DNA of 37,080 nt. It comes from Azoarcus sp. TTM-91 (GTDB taxonomy: Bacteria > Pseudomonadota > Gammaproteobacteria > Burkholderiales > Rhodocyclaceae). The notes under the pieces were generated by a model that was not told the DNA's origin, did not search any database, and worked only from the letters and a program-made list of their open reading frames with translations. The number at the start of each line of letters is the position of its first letter. Positions within the stretch are counted from its first letter, which is position 1. The position numbers were made by a program, and so were the translations under genes. The stretch is from assembly GCF_012911025.1 (NCBI RefSeq), contig NZ_WUEI01000042.1, positions 1 through 37,080 on the forward strand. The letters run 5' to 3'. Positions 1 through 8,600 of the stretch are shown here, piece by piece.

Positions 1-93
1 GGGGAGAGGGGGCGCCCGGTAAGGGGCGAAGGTTGGTCACTCGAGCGCTGCTTCCCCCTCTCCCCCAGCCCCTCTCCCGCGAGGGGAGAGGGG
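1..93. repeat. Palindromic intergenic repeat, two arms
   Basis: Bases 1-12 (ggggagaggggg) are a perfect inverted copy of 54-65. A second palindrome follows: 69-78 (cccctctccc) pairs with 84-93 around a 5-base loop. The same CCCTCTCCC/GGGAGAGGG unit therefore occurs in several orientations within 93 bases. Palindromes of this type are common dispersed intergenic elements in GC-rich proteobacteria. It lies outside any recognisable gene, downstream of the pyr operon, and the left edge of the window cuts it. The pairing is read directly; the dispersed-repeat nature is inferred. Confidence 0.55.
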
Positions 94-172
94 TGCGAAC
101 CTGCCCGCCATGCGGGCGGCACTGCGGTGGGCTTTCTGCTCCAGCGACAGATACCCCGCCGGTAAACGAACA

Positions 173-197
173 ACGGGCTCCTCGCGGAGCCCGTTTT
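173..197. terminator. Hairpin terminator after pyrC'
   Basis: The stem acgggctc (173-180) pairs with gagcccgt (187-194) around the six-base loop ctcgcg. On the plus strand it is followed by TTTT; on the minus strand by a weaker GTTGTTCGTTT. It lies 34 bases past the stop codon of the minus-strand pyr operon, so it probably ends that transcript and may also work in the other direction. Confidence 0.65.
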
Positions 198-227
198 CAT
201 TCATCGCGCAGACTGTGCGATGGTGCT

Positions 228-1505
228 TCAGCCGCCGTACATCACTTGACCCTCGACCAGGGTGTAGCGCACCTGGCCGGGCAGCTCCAGGCCGAGGAAG
301 GGCGTGTTCTTGCCCTGGCTCTTCAGCGCTTCGCGGCTCACCGTGGTGTAGGCCGCCGGGTCGAACACGCAGACGTCGGCGCGGGCGCCGACAGCCAGGT
401 GGCCGGCCTTGGTGATGCCGACGATGGCGGCGGCGTCGGAGGTGATGCGGGCCAGTGCCTGCACCAGCGGCAGCTTGGCTTCGGCGGCCCACTTCAGCGT
501 CAGCGGCAGCAGCAGCTCCATGCCGGTGGCGCCGGCTTCGGATTCGGAGAAGGGCGTCTGCTTGCCCTCGTCGTCCACCGGGGTGTGGTCGGAGCACACC
601 GCGTTGATGCGGCCGTCGGCCAGGCCCTGCACCAGCGCCTCGCGGTCGCGGTTGCTGCGCAGCGGCGGCACCAGGTGGCAGTTGGCGTTGAAGTAGCCGA
701 TGTCCATGTCGGACAGGTGCAGGTGGTTGATGGAGACGTCGCAGCTCACATCCATGCCTTCGGTACGGGCCTGGTCCACCAGGGCGAGGCCGGCGGCGCT
801 GGAGAGGCGGGTGACGTGCAGCCGGGCGCCGGTGATCTTGGCCAGCTGCAGGTAGGTATAGAGCGCCACCGTTTCCGCCGCCACCGGGATGCCGGGCAGG
901 CCGAGGCGGCTGGCGACCTCGCCGTCGTGGGCATAGCCACCGCGGGCGAGGAAGGGGGCGATGGGCTGCAGCCAGACGCGGAAGCCGAAGGTGGCGGCGT
1001 ACTGCATCGCCCGCATCAGCACCATGTTGTCGACGATGGGCACGTTGGCCTGGCTGAAGGCGACGCAGCCGGCTTCCACCAGCTCGGCCATCTCCGACAG
1101 GCGCTCGCCCTTCAGCCCCAGCGTCAGCGCGCCCACCGGGTAGATGTGGGCGCGGTTGAGCTTCTTGGCGCGGTAGCACAGCATTTCCACCAGGCCGGGC
1201 TCGTCCAGCACCGGGTCGGTGTCCGGCGGAATGGCGAGGCTGGTGATGCCGCCGGCCATGGCGGCTTCCATTTCGGTTTCCAGCGTGGCGAGGTACTCGA
1301 AGCCGGGCTCGCGCAGGCGGGCGGCGATGTCGATGAGGCCGGGGCAGACGACGAGGCCCTCGGCCTCGATCACCCGGTCTGCCTCGAAGCCGGCGGGGGC
1401 ACTGCCCAGGCCGACGACGCGGCCGTCGGCGATGTAGACGTCCTGGACGCGGTCGACGTGGTTGGCCGGATCGATGAGCCGGCCCTTGGCGATCTGAATT
1501 CTCAT
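228..1505 (-). CDS. pyrC': Dihydroorotase-like PyrC' (probably inactive, ATCase partner)
   Basis: A 425-residue class I dihydroorotase-type amidohydrolase. The fold signature is clear (PGLIDI at 55-60, LREPG at 64-68, CSDHTP at 304-309), but metal ligands are missing. The usual D-x-H-x-H reads D59-I-A61-A-R63. The AFSDDG loop reads AFSQAN (149-154). The following ligand histidine position is Q180. Only H230 and D306 remain. In Pseudomonas such a zinc-less PyrC' forms a complex with aspartate transcarbamoylase and is needed for its assembly rather than for catalysis; the same role is inferred here. It is the last gene of the operon, 10 bases after pyrB, with a good Shine-Dalgarno (AAGGAA) six bases before the ATG. 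An active pyrC should exist elsewhere in the genome. The pseudoenzyme call rests on residues seen; the complex is from family knowledge. Confidence 0.9.
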   Translation of the reverse strand: MRIQIAKGRLIDPANHVDRVQDVYIADGRVVGLGSAPAGFEADRVIEAEGLVVCPGLIDIAARLREPGFEYLATLETEMEAAMAGGITSLAIPPDTDPVLDEPGLVEMLCYRAKKLNRAHIYPVGALTLGLKGERLSEMAELVEAGCVAFSQANVPIVDNMVLMRAMQYAATFGFRVWLQPIAPFLARGGYAHDGEVASRLGLPGIPVAAETVALYTYLQLAKITGARLHVTRLSSAAGLALVDQARTEGMDVSCDVSINHLHLSDMDIGYFNANCHLVPPLRSNRDREALVQGLADGRINAVCSDHTPVDDEGKQTPFSESEAGATGMELLLPLTLKWAAEAKLPLVQALARITSDAAAIVGITKAGHLAVGARADVCVFDPAAYTTVSREALKSQGKNTPFLGLELPGQVRYTLVEGQVMYGG

Positions 1506-1515
1506 CCCTTGTTCC

Positions 1516-2475
1516 TTACTGTCCCGCGAGCATGCTCATCACCGCCATGCGCACGGCGATGCCGAAGGTGACCTGGGGCAGGATCACCGCCTGGGCGCCG
1601 TCGGCCACGGCGGAGTCGATCTCCACGCCACGGTTCATCGGCCCCGGGTGCATGACGATGGCGTCGGGGCGGGCCAACGCCAGCTTTTCCTGCGTCAGGC
1701 CCCAGATCTTGTAGTACTCCTGCGGCGTGGGCAGCAGGGCGCCGTTCATGCGCTCGTTCTGCAGCCGCAGCATCATCACCACGTCCACATCCCTGAGGCC
1801 TTCGCTCATGTTGTGGAACACGCGCACGCCCAGCTTCTCGACCTCGGTGGGCAGCAGCGTGCGCGGGCCTATCACCCGCACCTCCGGCACGCCCAGCGTG
1901 GTCAGCGCGGCGATCTGGGAGCGGGCGACGCGGGAGTGCAGCACGTCGCCGACGATGGCCACCACCAGGTTGGAGAAGTCGCGCTTGTAGTGGCGGATGG
2001 TGTACATGTCCAGCAGGCCCTGCGTGGGGTGCGCATGGCGGCCGTCGCCGGCATTGACCACGTGGATGTGGTCGCGGGCGGTGGCCTGCAGGTGCTGGGC
2101 GATGAGCACCGGCGCGCCGCTGGCGGCATGGCGCACGACGAACATGTCGGCCTGCATCGCACACAGGTTGTCCACCGTGTCGAGCAGGCTCTCGCCCTTG
2201 GCGGTGGAGCTGGTGGAGACGTTGAGGTTCACCACGTCTGCGGACAGGCGCTTGGCGGCGATCTCGAAGGTGGTGCGGGTGCGGGTGGAGTTCTCGAAGA
2301 ACAGGTTGAAGATGCTCTTGCCGCGCAGCAGCGGCAGCTTCTTCACCTCGCGCTCGGCCACTTCGGTGAAGGGCGCGGCGGTGTCGAGGATGGCGGTGAT
2401 GACGTCGCGCGGCAGTCCGTCCAGCGTCAGCAGGTGCTGCAGCTCGCCATGCTTGTTCAGTTGGGGGTTACGCAT
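1516..2475 (-). CDS. pyrB: Aspartate carbamoyltransferase catalytic chain
   Basis: A 319-residue protein that joins carbamoyl phosphate and aspartate to carbamoylaspartate, the committed step of pyrimidine synthesis, in the cytoplasm. The carbamoyl-phosphate loop [12 protein letters not shown], the HPTQGLLD motif and the C-terminal [11 protein letters not shown] are all intact. Its first eight bases (ATGCGTAA) overlap the pyrR stop, indicating translational coupling, and pyrC' follows after 10 bases. No pyrI regulatory chain is present. Together with the PyrC' partner this points to the Pseudomonas-like class of ATCase, which works as a PyrB-PyrC' complex. Confidence 0.97.
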   Translation of the reverse strand: MRNPQLNKHGELQHLLTLDGLPRDVITAILDTAAPFTEVAEREVKKLPLLRGKSIFNLFFENSTRTRTTFEIAAKRLSADVVNLNVSTSSTAKGESLLDTVDNLCAMQADMFVVRHAASGAPVLIAQHLQATARDHIHVVNAGDGRHAHPTQGLLDMYTIRHYKRDFSNLVVAIVGDVLHSRVARSQIAALTTLGVPEVRVIGPRTLLPTEVEKLGVRVFHNMSEGLRDVDVVMMLRLQNERMNGALLPTPQEYYKIWGLTQEKLALARPDAIVMHPGPMNRGVEIDSAVADGAQAVILPQVTFGIAVRMAVMSMLAGQ

Positions 2476-2968
2476 CGATCAGCCTCAGGGTCAGCGTGCC
2501 GTCCTCCTCGCGTTCGAGCTGGAGGTTCTGGCTGGCGGGAAGGGGTTCCGGCAGGGTGAGGGCGCAGTAGCGGGCAGCGATGGGCAGTTCGCGGTCGCCG
2601 CGGTCCACCAGTACCGCCAGTTCGACGCGGGCGGGGCGGCCGAAGTCGAACAACTCGTTGAGCGCGGCGCGGGTGGTGCGGCCGGTGTAGAGCACGTCGT
2701 CCACGATGATCACCGGTGCGCCCTCCACCGCGAAGGGGATCTCGGTGCGCTGGGGCTGCGGATGCAGGCCACGGGCGCCGTAGTCGTCGCGGTAGAAGGA
2801 GACGTCGATGGCGCCTGGCGGATGGGAGAGGCCCAGTTCCTGCTGCAGGCGCTCGGCCAGCCACACCCCGCCGGTGTGGATGCCGACGAGCACGGTGTCG
2901 GGCGTGACATGGGGGCGCATCTGCGCGGCAAGTTGCCGGCAGAGCGTTTCAGCGTCAGGCAGTTGCAT
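2468..2968 (-). CDS. pyrR: PyrR family uracil phosphoribosyltransferase / regulator
   Basis: A 166-residue type I phosphoribosyltransferase of the PyrR family. The PRPP loop [17 protein letters not shown] is complete, and the N-terminal [16 protein letters not shown] is typical. In Gram-positives PyrR binds pyr mRNA and controls attenuation; in proteobacteria its place upstream of pyrB is conserved but the mechanism is less clear. I see no antiterminator or attenuator hairpin here, since the genes overlap (14 bases with ruvX, 8 with pyrB). Uracil salvage to UMP is therefore a plausible activity. The ATG at 2968 is supported by these overlaps. Confidence 0.93.
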   Translation of the reverse strand: MQLPDAETLCRQLAAQMRPHVTPDTVLVGIHTGGVWLAERLQQELGLSHPPGAIDVSFYRDDYGARGLHPQPQRTEIPFAVEGAPVIIVDDVLYTGRTTRAALNELFDFGRPARVELAVLVDRGDRELPIAARYCALTLPEPLPASQNLQLEREEDGTLTLRLIDA

Positions 2969-3440
2969 GTCGGGTTGAGTCCAGGAAGTGTTGCAGGATC
3001 AGTTGCGCGGCGACGGCATCCACCGCCGCCTTGCGGCCGCGCCAGTCGCGCACACCGGCTTCGCGCATCTCGGCGTCGGCGGCGGCGGAGGAGAGGCGTT
3101 CGTCCACCGTCGCCACCGGCAGGCTGTAGCGGCCGTGCAGCTGGTTGGCGAAGCGTCGGCAGCGGGCGGTGAGTTCGTGCGGGGTGCCGTCGAGGTGGGT
3201 GGGCAGGCCCACCACCAGGGCAACCGGCTTCCACTCTTCGAGCAGGCGGCCGATGGCGGCGAAGCGGTCGGCATTGCTCTCTTCGTGCAGTGTCAGCAGG
3301 GCATTGGCCTGGCCGGTCTCCAGTTCGCCAATGGCCACGCCGATGCGGGCGAGGCCGAAGTCGAAACCGAGCACCGTGCCGCGTGGCGGCTGCGAAACGG
3401 GATGGAACGAGGCGGAAACCGGGGCGCCCGGATCAGGCAT
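2955..3440 (-). CDS. ruvX: RuvX/YqgF family pre-16S rRNA nuclease
   Basis: A 161-residue RNase H-like protein of the YqgF (RuvX) family, implicated in 5' end maturation of 16S rRNA and earlier proposed as a Holliday junction resolvase. The first strand [14 protein letters not shown] carries the conserved aspartate. VDERLSS and a C-terminal [14 protein letters not shown] match the rest of the family core. The ATG at 3440 is chosen because it overlaps the yqgE stop by eight bases (ATGCCTGA); the open frame continues upstream but only as a shadow of yqgE. The yqgE-ruvX pairing is widely conserved. Confidence 0.95.
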   Translation of the reverse strand: MPDPGAPVSASFHPVSQPPRGTVLGFDFGLARIGVAIGELETGQANALLTLHEESNADRFAAIGRLLEEWKPVALVVGLPTHLDGTPHELTARCRRFANQLHGRYSLPVATVDERLSSAAADAEMREAGVRDWRGRKAAVDAVAAQLILQHFLDSTRHATA

Positions 3441-3999
3441 GCCCGGCGACCTCGCTGAGCCGGGCGAAGTCGATGCCCAGCTTCTGCATCGCCGCGGCCA
3501 GCCGCTCCTCCGGCGGCAGGTCGAAGACGATGGCCATGTCGGCCTCGACGGTGAGCCAGGCGTTGTCGGCGATCTCCTGCTCCAGCTGGCCGGCGGCCCA
3601 GCCGGCATAGCCCAGGGTGATCAGCACTTCGCCTGGCTGGCCGTTGCTGCCGATGGACTGCAGGATGTCGCGGCTGCTGGTGAGGCCGACGTCGTCGTTC
3701 ACCCGCAGCGTGGAGTGCCAGTCGCCGGAGGGCCGATGCAGCACGAAGCCGCGGTCGGTCTGCACCGGGCCGCCGAAATACACAGGCTGGGCGGCGAAGC
3801 CTTCGGCTTCCAGCGGCAGCTCCACCCGCTCGAACAGCGCGGCAACGGTCATGTCGATCGGGCGGTTGATGATGATGCCCAACGCGCCTTGCTCGTTGTG
3901 TTCCGCGATGTAGGTGAGGGTGCGGGAGAAATGGGGATCGGCCATGCTGGGCATGGCGATCAGGAAGTGGTGCGTGAGGTTGGCCGTGGGCGTTTCCAT
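3433..3999 (-). CDS. yqgE: YqgE/AlgH family protein
   Basis: A protein of about 188 residues of the UPF0301 YqgE/AlgH family, whose biochemical function is unknown. The diagnostic opening [20 protein letters not shown] and the [10 protein letters not shown] segment are present, followed by [14 protein letters not shown]. It is the first gene of the pyr operon and overlaps ruvX. The start is uncertain: ATG at 3999 gives [12 protein letters not shown], while an in-frame ATG at 4008 would add three residues. Neither has a clear ribosome binding site, and a TAAAAT box overlaps the upstream ATG, which favours 3999. Confidence 0.93.
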   Translation of the reverse strand: METPTANLTHHFLIAMPSMADPHFSRTLTYIAEHNEQGALGIIINRPIDMTVAALFERVELPLEAEGFAAQPVYFGGPVQTDRGFVLHRPSGDWHSTLRVNDDVGLTSSRDILQSIGSNGQPGEVLITLGYAGWAAGQLEQEIADNAWLTVEADMAIVFDLPPEERLAAAMQKLGIDFARLSEVAGHA

Positions 4000-4006
4000 G
4001 CGCGCC

Positions 4007-4012
4007 ATTTTA
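4007..4012 (-). promoter_or_regulatory. Candidate -10 box for the yqgE-pyr operon
   Basis: TAAAAT on the minus strand lies just upstream of the yqgE start. No good -35 box is seen 16-18 bases upstream. If used, transcription would begin at or very near the ATG at 3999, giving a leaderless or almost leaderless message. This is a weak call based on one hexamer. Confidence 0.35.
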
Positions 4013-4062
4013 CGCCGTCGCCGCGGTGGATGTGCGGGGAAGCGCTGCGCGGGTGGCCGACG

Positions 4063-4068
4063 CATAAT
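4063..4068 (+). promoter_or_regulatory. Candidate -10 box for phrB
   Basis: CATAAT lies 30 bases before the photolyase ATG, in the 99-base divergent gap with yqgE. The -35 region is poor. It matches the -10 consensus at five of six positions in otherwise GC-rich sequence. Confidence 0.4.
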
Positions 4069-4098
4069 CGCTGTCCCACGCCCGAGCCCCGTCACGCC

Positions 4099-5541
4099 AT
4101 GTCCTCCGCCCTCGTCTGGTTCCGCCGCGACCTGCGCAGTTTCGACCATGCCGCCCTGTACCACGCGCTGCGCGCGGCGGACCGGGTGTACTGCGCCTTT
4201 GTCTTCGATACCGAGATCCTGGATGCGCTGCCCGGCCGCTGCGACCGCCGGGTGGATTTCATCCATGCCGCGGTGGTCGAGCTGGACGCAGCGCTGCGCC
4301 AGCTGGCGCAGCAGGCCGGGGCCGCCGGTGGTGGGCTGATCGTGCGCCATGGCCGTGCCGACGAGGAGATCCCCAGGCTGGCGAGCGAGCTGGGTATCGC
4401 CATGGTGTTCGCCAACCGCGACTACGAGCCGGCGGCCATCGCCCGCGATGGCCGGGTGAGCGCGGCGCTGGCGCAGGCGGGCGTCGGCTTCGCCGATTTC
4501 AAGGATCAGGTGATCTTCGAGCGCGACGAGGTGCTGAGCCAGAGCGGCCAGCCCTATAGCGTGTTCACGCCCTATAGCAAGGCGTGGCTGAAGCAGCTGG
4601 ATGACTTCCAGGTACGTGCCTATCCGGTCGAGAAGCACGCGGCGGCACTGACCGCGCCACCGGCGGGCAGAGGGGTGCCAACGCTGGCCGACATCGGTTT
4701 CAGCGCCAGCGATCTCGATGCGCTGCGCCTGCCCACCGGCATGCGCGGCGGGCGCAGCCTGTTCGAAGATTTTCGCGGCCGCATCGGCCGCTATCAGCGC
4801 GCGCGGGATTTCCCGGCGGTGAAGGGCGTGTCCTATCTTTCCGCCCATCTGCGCTTCGGCACCGTCTCCATCCGCGAACTGGCTGGCCATGCCTGGCGCG
4901 AGGGCGGCGCGGGGGCGGAAACCTGGCTGAAGGAACTGATCTGGCGGGATTTCTACCAGATGATCCTGTGGCACAGGCCGGACGTGGTGGATCACGCCTT
5001 CCGCCCGGAATACGAGGCCATCCGCTGGGACGAGGCACCGGCGCTGTTCGAGGCCTGGCGCCAGGCGCGCACCGGCTATCCGCTGGTGGACGCGGCGATG
5101 CGCCAGCTCAGCAGCAGCGGCTACATGCACAACCGCTTGCGTATGGTCACCGCCTCCTTCCTGACCAAGGATCTGGGCGTGGATTGGCGCCTGGGCGAAC
5201 GCCATTTCGCCGAGCTGCTGCTGGACTACGACCTGGCGGCGAACAACGGCGGCTGGCAGTGGGCGGCCTCCACCGGCTGCGATGCCCAGCCGTGGTTCCG
5301 CATTTTCAATCCGGTGACGCAATCGGAAAAATTCGACCCGGAGGGCAAGTTCATCCGCCGCTACCTGCCGGAACTGGCCAGGGTGCCGGACAAGTTCATC
5401 CACGCACCGTGGAAGATGGGCGGCATAGACCAGAGCGTGGCGGGCGTGCGCATCGGCGTGGACTATCCGGCGCCGGTGGTGGACCACGCCGAGGCCCGCG
5501 AACGCACGCTGGCGCGTTTCGGCGTGCTGGCCAGGGGGTGA
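4099..5541 (+). CDS. phrB: Deoxyribodipyrimidine photolyase (class I CPD photolyase)
   Basis: A 480-residue flavoprotein that uses blue light to split cyclobutane pyrimidine dimers in DNA. The N-terminal antenna (Rossmann-like) domain covers about 1-170 and opens with [17 protein letters not shown]. The FAD domain covers about 210-470 with [12 protein letters not shown] (278-289), [13 protein letters not shown] (325-337), [13 protein letters not shown] (343-355) and [19 protein letters not shown] (382-400). By alignment from memory with E. coli PhrB the electron-transfer tryptophans correspond to W310, W363 and W386, all present. Length equals the family norm. It is a single plus-strand gene between two minus-strand operons, so it is probably its own transcription unit. 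The ATG at 4099 is the family-type start; the open frame upstream is antisense to yqgE and ruvX. Confidence 0.97.
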   Translation: MSSALVWFRRDLRSFDHAALYHALRAADRVYCAFVFDTEILDALPGRCDRRVDFIHAAVVELDAALRQLAQQAGAAGGGLIVRHGRADEEIPRLASELGIAMVFANRDYEPAAIARDGRVSAALAQAGVGFADFKDQVIFERDEVLSQSGQPYSVFTPYSKAWLKQLDDFQVRAYPVEKHAAALTAPPAGRGVPTLADIGFSASDLDALRLPTGMRGGRSLFEDFRGRIGRYQRARDFPAVKGVSYLSAHLRFGTVSIRELAGHAWREGGAGAETWLKELIWRDFYQMILWHRPDVVDHAFRPEYEAIRWDEAPALFEAWRQARTGYPLVDAAMRQLSSSGYMHNRLRMVTASFLTKDLGVDWRLGERHFAELLLDYDLAANNGGWQWAASTGCDAQPWFRIFNPVTQSEKFDPEGKFIRRYLPELARVPDKFIHAPWKMGGIDQSVAGVRIGVDYPAPVVDHAEARERTLARFGVLARG

Positions 5542-5547
5542 ACGAAG

Positions 5548-5578
5548 ACGGCGGGGGCGCTTGCGCGGCCCCCGCCGT
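5548..5578. terminator. GC-rich hairpin between convergent phrB and chpA
   Basis: Eleven consecutive pairs: 5548-5558 (acggcgggggc) pairs with 5568-5578 (gcccccgccgt) around a nine-base loop. It starts seven bases after the phrB stop and lies 28 bases from the chpA stop, so it can serve both converging transcripts. There is no U-tract, so it could instead act as an mRNA 3' stabilising hairpin. Confidence 0.55.
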
Positions 5579-5605
5579 GGTACCACGCCCGCTGCAGGGC
5601 GCCGC

Positions 5606-8600
5606 TCAGGCCGGCGTACGCGCGGTGTAGCCCGCCAGCAGGCCGAGCAGTTCCTCTTCCTGGTAGGGCTTGCCGAGGTAGTGGTTGGCGCCGACCTCTT
5701 CCGCGTAGCGGCGGTGCTTGTCCGCCAGCCGGGAGGTGATCATGATCACCGGCACCAGGCGGGTGCGGGCATCGGCGCGGATGTTGCGCACCAGATCGAA
5801 GCCGTCCATGCGCGGCATCTCGATGTCGGACAGGATCACGTCCGGCACTGTCTCGATCAGCTTCTCCAGCGCATCCACGCCGTCCTTGGCTGTCACCACC
5901 CTATAGCCTTCGCGCTCCAGCAGGCGGCCGGTGATCTTGCGCACGGTGAGCGAGTCGTCCACCACCATCACCGTCGGCTGGCTGGGCGGCGCGGCGACTG
6001 CCGGCTGCGTGTTGTCCTCACCGCCATCCTCGTCCGCTTCGGCCAGGCTGCGGCTGGCCAGCGCCACCGGGTTCAGGATGAGCACGATCTCGCCGTCGCC
6101 CAGCACGGTGGCGCCGGACATGCCGACGATGCGTGCCAGCTGCGGCCCGGCGTTCTTGACCACGATTTCCTGATTGCCGCGCAGCGCGTCCACATGCAGC
6201 GCCAGCGTCTGCGCACCGGCGCGCAGCAGCAGCACCCAGTTGTAGCGCTGCACTTCCGGCCGCGTCTGGCGGTCGCCCAGCAGGCGCGGCAGGTAGCGGT
6301 AGGCGTAGCGCTCGCCCATCCACTCGGTGCCCTTGTCGTTGCGCAGCTTTTCCAGCGCGTCCGCCTTCAGCTCCATGACCTGGGCGACCATGCTGGAGGG
6401 AATCGCGTAGCTGCGGCCGCCGGCGCGCACCAGCAGCGCTTGCGTCACCGCCAGCGTCAGCGGCAGGTAGATGCGGAACACGGTGCCCTTGCCGGCGTCG
6501 CTGTGCACATCGATGCGGCCGCCGACCGCGGCGGTTTCCGCCTTGACCACGTCCATGCCGACGCCGCGGCCGGCAACGGTGGATACCGCGCCGGCGGTGG
6601 TGAAGCCGGGGACGAAGATGAGGTTGGTGAGGCGACGCTCGTCCGCGTGCTCGTCCGCGCTCAGCAGGCCGTTGGCGCGGGCGCGTTCGGCGATGCGGGC
6701 GAAATCCAGGCCTGCGCCGTCGTCGCTCAGTTCCAGCGCGATTTCGTTGCCTTCCTGGCTGACACTGAGGGTGATCTGGCCGATGGCCGGCTTGCCGCCG
6801 GCCTCGCGCTGGGCAGGGGCCTCGATACCGTGGGCGAGGGCGTTGCGCAGCAGGTGTTCCAGCGGCGCCACCATGTGCTCCAGCACGCCGCGGTCCACCT
6901 CGATGCGGCCGCCGCGCAGGTCCAGGTTGGCGCGCTTGCCGAGGTCCTTGGCGGCCTGGCGGACTACGCGGTAGAGGCGGTCGGCGAGGCTGTCGAAGGG
7001 CACCATGCGCACGCTCATCAGCGCCTGCTGCAGCTCGCGCGACAGCCGCGCCTGGCCATGCAGGGCGATGTCGGCGCCGTCCAGGTTCTTCAGCAGGTTC
7101 TGCTGCACCGTGGTGACGTCATTCACGCTCTCCGCCATCATCCGCGTGAGTTCCTGCAGGCGGGTGTAGCGGTCCATCTCCAGCGGGTCGAATTCGCCGT
7201 GGGCGGATTCGGCCTGGGCGATGCGCGACTGCATCTGCACGTCGGCCTGGATCTCGACCTCGCGTAGCTGATTGCGCAGGCGGATGACGTTCTCGGTGAG
7301 GTCCAGCAGCGAGCGCCGCAGGGTGCGCAGCTCGCCTTCGATGCGGGTGCGGGCGATGCCGATCTCGCCGGCTTCGTTGACGAAGCGGTCCACCAGGTCG
7401 GCACGCACCCGCAGCGTGGGCGAGGCGATGTTCTCGATGTCGGCGGCGGCGTCCTTGCCGTCGCCATGGTCGACGGCCGGGGCTGTTTCCGCGGCAGGCG
7501 CCGCCGGCGTGGCCGTGCCCTCCGCCGCCCTGGGAGACTGGATGTCGGCCGGCGCGGGCATGGCCTCGCCGCGGGCGAGGGCATCCATTGCCTGCTGCAC
7601 GAAGTCCAGGCCGGTGGCGAGGTCTTCGATCTGCGCCGCCGGCGCGCGGCCGCTCTTCTGCCCGGCCTCGAAGCGGGACTCCATCTGGTGCAGGCGTTCG
7701 CCCAGGGTCATCGCGCCGGCCATGCGGGCGCTGCCCTTCAGCGTGTGCAGCAGGCGGGCGACGGCCTGCGGGTGGGCGGCCTGCGCCGGTTCGTCTTCCC
7801 AGCCGCGCAGTTGGGCATGCAGCTCGCCCACCAGCTCCACACCTTCTTCCAGGAAGATGGGCAGCAGTTGCTCGTCGATGTCGTCGTGGACCGGCGAGGG
7901 CGCCTCCTCGTCCGCCGGCTCCGGCTCGGCGGTGCTGGCCGGGCTGCTGGCGAGGGCCTCGGCGAGTTCCGCCGCTGCCGCTGTGGGCAGCGGGGCGTCC
8001 AGCGGCTGCGGGGCCGGCAGTTCTTCGATCAGCGGCCGGGCGCTGCGGTCCAGCTGGTCCACCAGCTCGGGCACTTCCAGCGGCAGTTGCTGCTGCGCCA
8101 CCTCGGCGAGCATGGCTTCCAAGGTGTCGGTGACGGTGGTGAACAGCGCCGTCTCATCGGCGGTAGGTGGCTGCGACAGGTCGCGCAGGCGCTGCTGCGC
8201 ATGTTCAAGCGCGCGTGCCAGGGTGTGCAGCGCAGTCAGGCGGGCGGTGCCGGAGATGCCGGCCAAGGTGTGGGCGGCGCGCACCGAGGGTTCCTGCGGC
8301 AGCAGCGTCGGATTGGCCGCCAGGCGGATGAACTCCTGGTGCAATGTGGCGATGTGGTGCCGGGCCTCGCCGAGGAAGAGGTCGTACAGCGGGCGGGATA
8401 TTTCCGTGTCGCCGAGGCGGACGAAGTCGGCGCCGCTTTCCGGCGTCCCGGTAGATGCTTCGGCGGCCGGCGGTGGGGATTCCTCGGCGACGAGCTCGCC
8501 ATCATCCTCTGCGGCTTCCGGCAGCGGCGGCAGGGCCTCGTCCTCCAGCTCCAGGTCGATGTCGAGATCGTCCAGGGGAAGGGGCACGGCCTGCACTGGT

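Noticed and set aside
1..93. CRISPR-like repeat array
   Set aside because: Units alternate in orientation, differ in length and have no regular spacers; it is a palindromic repeat.
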